Source of the DNA: Tetraselmis striata
Lineage: Eukaryota > Chlorophyta > Chlorodendrophyceae > Chlorodendrales > Chlorodendraceae
Direction of reading: 5' to 3'
DNA: 64,000 nt
NCBI GenBank assembly: GCA_006384855.1
Contig: VCJN01000173.1
Span: forward strand, 1 to 64,000
The notes under the pieces are model-generated. The model was not told where the DNA came from. It ran no database searches and saw only the letters and a program-made list of their open reading frames with translations. Made by a program: the position numbers and the translations under genes. Shown here piece by piece: positions 57,637-64,000 of this stretch (the first letter of the stretch is position 1; every line of letters starts with the position of its first letter).

Positions 57637-58104
57637 TTACATTGGTACACCTGTACGCGTACGGTAAAATGTCCCAATTTTAGGCCAAAAACTGCGCCAT
57701 GCACTCGTAGTTATATGGTTTGACCGCGATGGTGCTGTTCGGGGTACCGAATCGCCTGCGGACGCGGCATGAGGCAACATACCGCCCGTCCGTCGCCCGC
57801 AAAACGCGAGTGAGAAAGCCTCGAACGCTTTTTGTTCGACATTTTTGTCGACATTTTCTCTGCACCCTGTCTCGTCCTCGATGTCGGCAACGAGGTGTGA
57901 ATGAGCACTGGAACACCCATGAGCTTCATGCTCAGGTTGTGAGTCGGAGGGGTTCAGTGCCGCGGGAGCGCAATGCTCAACCATATCGACATATGTATCC
58001 TCGATCTCATGCGGGGGCTGAGCAGGCAGTTTAGCAGTGCATGCATGTTTGCATGGACTCGGCGACATGTCAGTGTCAATTGTCTCAATTACATTGAGAG
58101 GCAC
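57637..58104 (-). CDS. Candidate - strand ORF upstream of the transposase (unknown)
   Basis: 156 codons with an acidic, Cys/His-containing composition (EDTYVDMVEHCAPAALNPSD). Its C-terminal half lies in the duplicated block and the N-terminal half in the copy-2-specific segment. No recognisable domain; could be an N-terminal exon of a transposase or chance. Confidence 0.25.
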   Translation of the reverse strand: MPLNVIETIDTDMSPSPCKHACTAKLPAQPPHEIEDTYVDMVEHCAPAALNPSDSQPEHEAHGCSSAHSHLVADIEDETGCRENVDKNVEQKAFEAFSLAFCGRRTGGMLPHAASAGDSVPRTAPSRSNHITTSAWRSFWPKIGTFYRTRTGVPM

Positions 58105-58180
58105 AGGTTGGCATGTCGCCCAACACCGTCATTTGTTTTTATGTACACTCGTCGAAACGGGGTCCGCTTAACCGCGCTTA

Positions 58181-60639
58181 GCGACTACCAGGCGCGAGTA
58201 GTCGCCTGTATATATCGCGCCTAACGTTAGGCGTCACAGTATTTTAAACTTGGCGGTAAGGATGAGTACGGCAGCGGAGCCCTGCATCAAAGTACTATAG
58301 CGAGTAGCGGGTACTCGGTAGTCACGAGTGCACAAAGTACGAGACGAGTACACGAGTCACTGTACTTTACGGGGATCGCCGCCCTTCATATCTGCTATTA
58401 TGCGCGCCTCCTCACGAGTACGCGCGGAAGATACCCGCGTGATGACGAGTGATGATGACGAGCAGGCGGGGCAGTAGGGTACTGGTCGATACACAACAAA
58501 GGCTGCAAAAATGCATTACACGGTAGTCACGGTTGGTTTTGTGATTTAATAAAGGTGAGGTGCCAGGCTGGATCAGCGGCCAATGAGCGTCGAGCTTCGG
58601 GGTGTGGTTAAGCGGACATGGGCGCGCCTACTCCTAGCTGGCAAATTTAACGTCGAGGCACCGGATATTTTCGGATTTATGGCGGAGGGGTCGGCAACTG
58701 CATAAAGTATTAGGGAAATACTAGAAATTTAATTACAATGGGTCTACTACCGCCCCCGGCCCGTGCCCGCCCCCCCTGGCCTGCGGCCGGCTGGCTCCGC
58801 TGCCGCCGGCCTCTTCCTGGCGCCGGCACGTGGTGTTATGCCCGCTGTCGGCTCGGGTGCTGACTGCCCCTTGTTGCCCGCAGATACTTCTGCGGGCATG
58901 CTATTCATGGCAGCTGCTGCCATCTGCTGCGCCCCGCGGCTAGGGAGCTTGTTTGACGGGGCTGGCATGATGCCGCCGCGCGCTCCCGTTGCGCTTGCTT
59001 CCTCTGGCGTCCATCCTGCATCCTCGCAGTAGCGTCCTGAAGCGCCGGGGATCTAGCCGCACGGGGAACATGAGCTCGTCGAGCGAGCGGGGGAGGGGGG
59101 ATGTAGCCGGTAGACAGGTCTTGCACCGGAGCGCCGTTCTGGTCGATTCCGGACTGCGGTAGTGATGAACGAAAAAACACTAAACCCTAAAAACCGGCCG
59201 GCAAGCTCACCTTTGCACTAGGGATGCAAAGAACCCTTGCTGCATGCGTCGGCTTCATCGATTTAAGCAAGGCAGCTTGCTCCTCCTCCACGGTCAATTA
59301 GGGTGGGCAGACGGGCCGTTCAGCTTGACCAGTCAAAAACGCTCGACGTGTCATCGGCGCTGACTGTCGTGAGGTATGTAGTAGCGCAGGGGCGGGCCGC
59401 GCGGGACAGGCGGGGGCTCGCGTGCTCCTCTCGGCAGCATGATATCTTCCCACGACGCGTCATCCGTCCCGGCAGCGGCATGGAAGGTGCTGACGGAGGC
59501 CATGGTGGCACGGGGGGCGAGCAGGGCGATCTGCTCTTCATGCGAAGCGGTCAGCATAAATAGGCGAAGAGGAAGTGCCGAGGAGTGAAAGTGCGCGCGC
59601 GGCTGGTGGCTCATCACGTACTTTATATCATTGCATCAGTCTCGAGTAGTAATGGTACCTCGGTACCCGGGGCGTCACAATAACATTATCAATGACACTA
59701 CGATGCATCTGCTGTTGTATGTAATGCACAACGCGTTTCACATTAATCTTATTGCTGAACAGATTATATGCATATCAACATACATACCACAAATGACATT
59801 AAATTTACAAAAATACAGATGTGTATAACGGCAAAGACAAATGCAAACTTTTGTGTCAACATCGGTTGACAATACTTGCTCGCGACGATACCGCAGTACA
59901 CCGCGGCATCCATGCGTAACATTGACCCATGTTGTCAGTATCAAAAAAAATGTTGTGAGTGTGTCAGGAAAATTAGTGAAGCAGGCATGTGCAAGCACAA
60001 TGCAGATTGGCCATGTTTCGTAAGATAGTATTGCTTAACATTACATTTGGAAACCCCAGACCCAACCGACGCCTATATGTATCATGCGCCTGCCATACTA
60101 CACAACTGCTCCCGCAACATATGGATATGCTCAATTCACACACGCCACGGTTGCTGCGTATATGCTACTACTGCACGGCATCAACACCGCCATCATCCTC
60201 ATCGAGGGCGGCGATGTCGTAGGCATGGGAGTGCTTCAAGTAGGAGCACCACCCGTGCCGGGCTGCACTATCAGCATCAGCGCAAAGTGCAGGAAAGCAA
60301 CAACAACATGTAAGATGCTTCAGCAATATTATATAACACAGGTGGCCCATCACCTGATCATCTGCCTCGGCACAGCGTCACCGGCGGCCCTTTGCCGCCG
60401 CCCCCTGCCAGCAGTGCTGATGGCCTCTGTCCATGTATATGTGACAAGTCTGCCATGCACAATCCTGGGCGGGAAGACAAAGTCCTGCTGGAAGACAGTC
60501 TTGATCGGGCCCTCCCACAGTCCAGTGCTCATAGGCGTTGATAGCTCGCATCTCCAACTGCAAACACAACGGGAGGCGAAGCCATCGCGCTGTTTTTGAG
60601 GTGGCGCTCGGCGACAACGAAATAAGTTACCTTGACCTA
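58181..60639. other. Interior of the transposon with no firm gene
   Basis: Ala/Pro/Gly-rich frames near 58747-59032 and 59303-59563 and AT-richer sequence at 59600-60080 show no motif. Exons of the transposase may be hidden at 60084-60600 but frames are interrupted. Confidence 0.4.
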
Positions 60640-61044
60640 CAAGCTACGGGCAGCTACGGAGGTATTCTTCGCAGCCTTCATGAACATCGCGGCAGCAAAG
60701 GACATCACTCCGTGCATGAAGTTGCGTGACGGCAATTTCCCGATGGATAGAACTGCATGGCAACCTTGACGCACTGAGTGCTCAGTGCATGGAGCACTGC
60801 AAACATGGAGATCAAGGAGGGCTTCCGCAACGGCAGCAACCAACAGCCCCAGCACATGCTCAAGTCCGGCAAGGTGATGCTCTCCAGGACTGGCCAAGTC
60901 ACGACGCGCAGCACCTTGATCGCGCACCACCGTGACATGCATGGACCAGCCCATCGTGCACAACCCCACCTGCCCAAGGCAAAGGCGTGTGCCGTGAAGG
61001 CAGAGATGGCAGAGAAAGCGGCGACGAAGCGAAGGAAGATGTGA
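60640..61044 (+). pseudogene. C-terminal remnant of a DDE transposase
   Basis: The + strand reads FFAAFMNIAAAKDITPCMKL near 60665 and, after a frame change, EIKEGFRNGSNQQPQHMLKS, a His/Gln-rich region like the late catalytic helix of the transposases at 9017 and 12343. It ends in a basic tail KAEMAEKAATKRRKM at 61042-61044. Related to, but clearly diverged from, the 9017-12129 family. Confidence 0.45.
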
Positions 61045-61139
61045 ATGCATTAATTACATCTAGTGAGCGTGTCCCTTCCCCTTCTCGCCCTTACTGGATT
61101 TGCCATAGACAGCCATGTCACATGAGCGGCAGGTGCTCG

Positions 61140-62350
61140 GCTCACCGCTGCCCTAAGCCCCCCTCACCGATGTTGAACGCCTCGCCTCCCGCCTCCATCG
61201 TTGCTTCGCGCCCCGCCCTCCTCTGCATGAAGTACTTCTTTTCATATGGCCCGCACTTTACCGCATCCCAGCTGCCAATGCTGTCGTAGCTTTCAGAACT
61301 GCGCCGATGTGCGGGGCGCGGAATAGTCGCCTTCGCTGGTGTTGTCTGAGATACCCGCTCACTCTCGCTCCATGCGCTCCTGCCACTCCGTAGCGCGCAG
61401 CTTCCGAGCGCGCTCACCCAACTCACGCGCACGCTCTGAGCGCACAGTTCGGAGCGCCTACTGTTCCAGCTTGTCTGCCTCGCTCTTGCCCGGCAGCGCC
61501 TCCCACCGGAATACATAGCCACCCGTCACTTTGGGAAGCGGTGGCGGGATTGGTGCGCTGAATCCTAGCCCATCACATCGCGCAGAGCATCGCTATCGTC
61601 CATCGGGTGCATAAAATGCGCCTCGCACAGCGCATGCAGCTCGCGCATTGCGTATACTTTGGGATCATCGAAGGCAGTGAGGAAGGGCCATGCCTTTGGA
61701 TCACTTGGGCCCACTGAGTAGCCAGTTGGCAGCTCCATGTGGTAGCCGTGGCCGTTCATGCGGTCGTACATCGCCTCGGTCACCGCCGAGACCAACGCCT
61801 CCTCGCGTACCACTGGTAGGCGGTCTACTGTGGTGGACTTGCCACACTTCCGGCAGAATTCGGAGGCGGCGGGCTGGTGGCCGAAACGGCCAGAACGCAC
61901 CGAGCGCAGTTCTCGCGTCGCGCCATATCGTTGGGGCGCTGCGTCGGCGCGAAGGGTTTTAAGCCTCCAACCCGCTGTAGCATCAACGGACGATGCGAGA
62001 GAACAACGGAGGAACTCAAAAATCCGCCACGGCAACGACCTCAGCTTCCCCTCCCTCTAGCGATATCGGGTGCGTGTCGGGTGGGATCGGTGCCGAGATG
62101 TCTCCGATTATGTTTGGCGTGGGTGGGCTGCAGTGAGTGAGTGGGGCAAAAAGGGCGGCGTCCGTACCTGATGCGGCCGAATGCACAGCCGCTGTTGACC
62201 ACTGTGGGCACCACCTGCCCGACTACCGCCAGTAATGTGTACCCATGGGATAAGGTTTGCGCTCCGGGGGGCGTGATGCGCAGTGGCCGCGCGCACTCGG
62301 GGCAAGCGCGCTATGTGCAGCTCGGGGTGGGTGAGGAAGTTTGCTGTGTG
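61140..62350 (-). pseudogene. CxxC accessory protein converging on the transposase remnant (broken)
   Basis: On the - strand CPECARPLRITPPGAQTL (near 62300) runs to a GTACGG donor at about 62170. A second exon (62035-61565) has FCRKCGKSTTVDRLPVVREE and YHMELPTGYSVGPSD. Beyond a frame change come GGYVFRWEALPGKSEADKLE, a stop, and a Glu/Arg coiled coil (RARELGERARKLRA). The end near 61142 has YEKKYFMQRRAGREA. Layout (zinc cluster, then coiled coil, converging on a transposase) matches the gene at 7608-8947. Confidence 0.5.
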
Positions 62351-62403
62351 ATGGACGCGGTGCGCGCGGCCCGCATAAAGGATTCTATTATAGTACAGCA
62401 GTA

Positions 62404-62518
62404 CTAGCGCAGTGTGCAGTGTGCGACAGTGTGCGCCGCTGTGCGCAGTGTGCAGTGTGCGACAGTGTGCGCCGCAGTGCGCAGTGTGCAGCAGTGTGCA
62501 GTGTGCGACAGCAGTGCA
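62404..62518 (+). repeat. GTGCGCAGTGT/GTGCGACAGT minisatellite
   Basis: Irregular head-to-tail units of 9-12 bases (CAGTGTGCAGTGTGCGACAG) inside the transposon, near its right end. Confidence 0.85.
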
Positions 62519-62541
62519 TAACTAGTTCATGCACGATATCC

Positions 62542-62665
62542 CGGTACTGGTGTGAATTACAAAAAGGGCAGTTCCCCAGAATTAGAAAATCAACACAGTA
62601 AGCCGCCCAAAAGCGGCCTGGTACTGGTACTGGTACTGGTGTGAATTACAAAAAAGGCAGTTCCG
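62542..62665 (+). repeat. Direct repeat of about 33 bp around GGTACT microsatellite
   Basis: GGTACTGGTGTGAATTACAA with a following GGCAGTTCC occurs at 62542-62574 and 62633-62665. The second is preceded by three GGTACT units. Confidence 0.85.
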
Positions 62666-62960
62666 GTACTGGTACGCCGTCATACCACGTACCATTTGCG
62701 TACGGGTACTGCCATGGCAGTCATGACGACGCGGGTACTCGCGACCACCGCCGAGATAAGCTGACTGAAAGAGGATATAGGCGCGGTAAGGCGCGGGGTG
62801 ATACGGAATACAGTAATCGTACAGTAAAATTGAGTACGGATACAGTACAAGTACCGTGTTAGGCGCGGTTAGGCGAACCCCGTTTCGACGAGTGTAAGTC
62901 GATCTTGTCGACTTGCTTGGCTAGCTTGTTAGCTGCCACTTTGGCTTTGAACTGTCTCGA

Positions 62961-64000
62961 ACGGCCTCGACGCGCCAAGGCAAGGATGAGGCCTCGAACA
63001 AGGCGCGCGCTGGGCGCTTCGTCAGCACTGCGCGTGGGCCACTTCGCTACGCTGCTGCCCGCCCGCACGCCTGGCGCGATGGCGCGGTCACCTCGTTGGA
63101 ATCGCACCTAGCGGCCGCCCGATCAACAGCACATGAGCAACAGCTCGCACGCCGGAGCGTGGAGGAACAACTGGCTGAGCTGCAGGCTGAGATGATGCAA
63201 CTATGTGAGGGGGAGGCGGTGCCGCGCGCCGAGCACCTAGACCGGGCGGTACAAGACAAGGACAAGGAGCTAGCCGGCATGCGCGTCTCACAATTTTGTA
63301 AAGGGCATCGTGGATAAGGCATACACGTGCCCGTGCTGCAAGAAGATGATCCGCGATGTCCCCCAAAGAAGATCATTCAAGAAGGAACTGAGGGAATTTG
63401 CAAGGTTGCATGGTGCGGAGAGGTATGTTATCTCGAATTGTTTTGCAGCATTTGCATATGTATTTATATGTGTCATGCTAATTGGTAATACTATGCTGCT
63501 GATTATTTATAACTATATGCACATTGCATGTACCTCAAGCCCCCATTGCTACACATCGAAGCCAAGCATAAGATACATGATCTCCTGCACATCAATCTTC
63601 GCATCACGGCGGGCCTCTTCTATTACACGGTCCAATGCCACTGCGCCACCCCAGAGTACCTGCAGACGCTGCAGCAGTGGATGTTTGACGAGCTCGGCAG
63701 CACAGTCAATGGCAAGAAGAGAAAGAGCAAGAAGCAAGATGATGTCTCCATTGGCCAGAAGAAGGAGTCCTTCATCGGCGCAGAGTGCATGAAGCTTATC
63801 GCCAAGTACGACAAGGCGCTGAAGCACATCAAGGAGACTTAAGCGGTAAGCCCAACGGTAAGCGCCTCCGATGATGTGAAGGCGCAGATGACCGCCTGAG
63901 AAATCTGCAAGCACCTCTGGGAGCTGCTGTTGGAGCCCGTGGACCCAGTGTACGCACCTGGCACCGCCCGGCTGCCACATGTGCACCTCCGGGAGGCTCG
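62961..64000 (+). pseudogene. Second DDE transposase, copy 2 (continues past the window)
   Basis: Matches 12343-13382 (offset 50618) with few changes: the coiled-coil piece, CPCC pair, likely intron from 63424, and the DLLHINLR...WMFDELGS segment (63528-63842). The in-frame stop before the next segment is kept, so the damage precedes the duplication. Confidence 0.55.

Larger units (their letters stand above)
51484..57818. repeat. Duplicated block, copy 2, left half
   Basis: Matches 6021-12323. Visible differences: a shortened G tract (52542-52557), single-base changes, a 19-bp deletion near 54023, homopolymer changes near 57050 and 56335, and an extra 30-40 bases of Ala-coding repeat near 57300-57340. 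The match stops after GTGAGAAAG at 57818 and resumes at 62961. Confidence 0.92.
58144..62896. mobile_element. DNA transposon with 37-bp terminal inverted repeats (4753 bp)
   Basis: 58144-58180 and the reverse complement of 62860-62896 match at 34 of 37 positions; both begin TACACTCGTCGAAACGGGGT and continue with CGC(T/C)TAACCGCGC. The three mismatches are transitions. No target duplication is obvious (TATG on the left, AGTC on the right). The content is again a convergent pair: a transposase-like remnant on + (to 61044) and a CxxC protein on - (62350 to 61140). Confidence 0.8.

Noticed and set aside
1-64000. Bacterial or organelle origin
   Set aside because: Spliceosomal introns, LTR and hAT elements, and lack of operons or rRNA/tRNA clusters argue for a nuclear eukaryotic genome.

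Overview
The window looks like nuclear DNA from a eukaryotic microbe, most likely a green alga or a related protist. The species cannot be named from the sequence. Support comes from short GT-AG introns in several genes, high GC with many poly-G/poly-C runs, and a dense layer of eukaryotic transposable elements: Ty3/gypsy, LINE, hAT, TNP2-like and other DDE elements, and tyrosine-recombinase elements. I see no operons, tRNA, rRNA or CRISPR array. Only one gene (179-5676) is not obviously part of a mobile element. It is a long, intron-rich protein whose last part resembles a beta-class DNA N6/N4 methyltransferase. One of its introns holds about 27 copies of a 24-bp minisatellite.

Layout. 179-5676: methyltransferase-like gene. 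6021-13725: first copy of a duplicated block with a tyrosine-recombinase (YR) relic, a convergent gene pair (zinc-cluster protein + strand, DDE transposase - strand) and the 3' part of a second related transposase. 14584-16589: a hAT element with terminal inverted repeats and an 8-bp target duplication. 18170-19139: a three-exon orphan ORF. 20185-24399: a TNP2-like (CACTA/Plavaka-type) transposase gene. 24710-27213: a DUF7869-like protein with a DDE-like pattern. 27605-28930: a broken LINE reverse transcriptase. 30777-44109: a composite of Ty3/gypsy sequence. 44330-45050: a LINE 3' end. 45165-45886: a palindrome and an RG-rich ORF. 47217-51454: two YR elements tail to tail. 51484-57818 and 62961-64000: second copy of the duplicated block, split by 5.1 kb that carries another DNA transposon (58144-62896, 37-bp inverted repeats).

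The most informative region is 30777-44109. The two outer pieces are on the - strand (LTR, gag and the start of pol at the right; the end of pol and an LTR at the left). Between them lies an almost complete + strand copy that is circularly permuted: end of pol, one LTR, gag, pol. This is the product expected when a one-LTR circle, or a co-packaged cDNA, recombines with a second cDNA of the same family. The gag protein begins with a Nudix-like domain. Gag and pol share one frame across a single UAG codon kept in both copies, which suggests readthrough. The left LTR is interrupted by a 5'-truncated LINE with a perfect 10-bp target duplication.

Most elements are dead. Comparing duplicate copies shows that premature stops arose mainly from C-to-T changes in CAG or CGA codons (CHG and CG contexts), as expected if the elements were cytosine-methylated. 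The copies are otherwise very similar, so the activity and duplications look recent.
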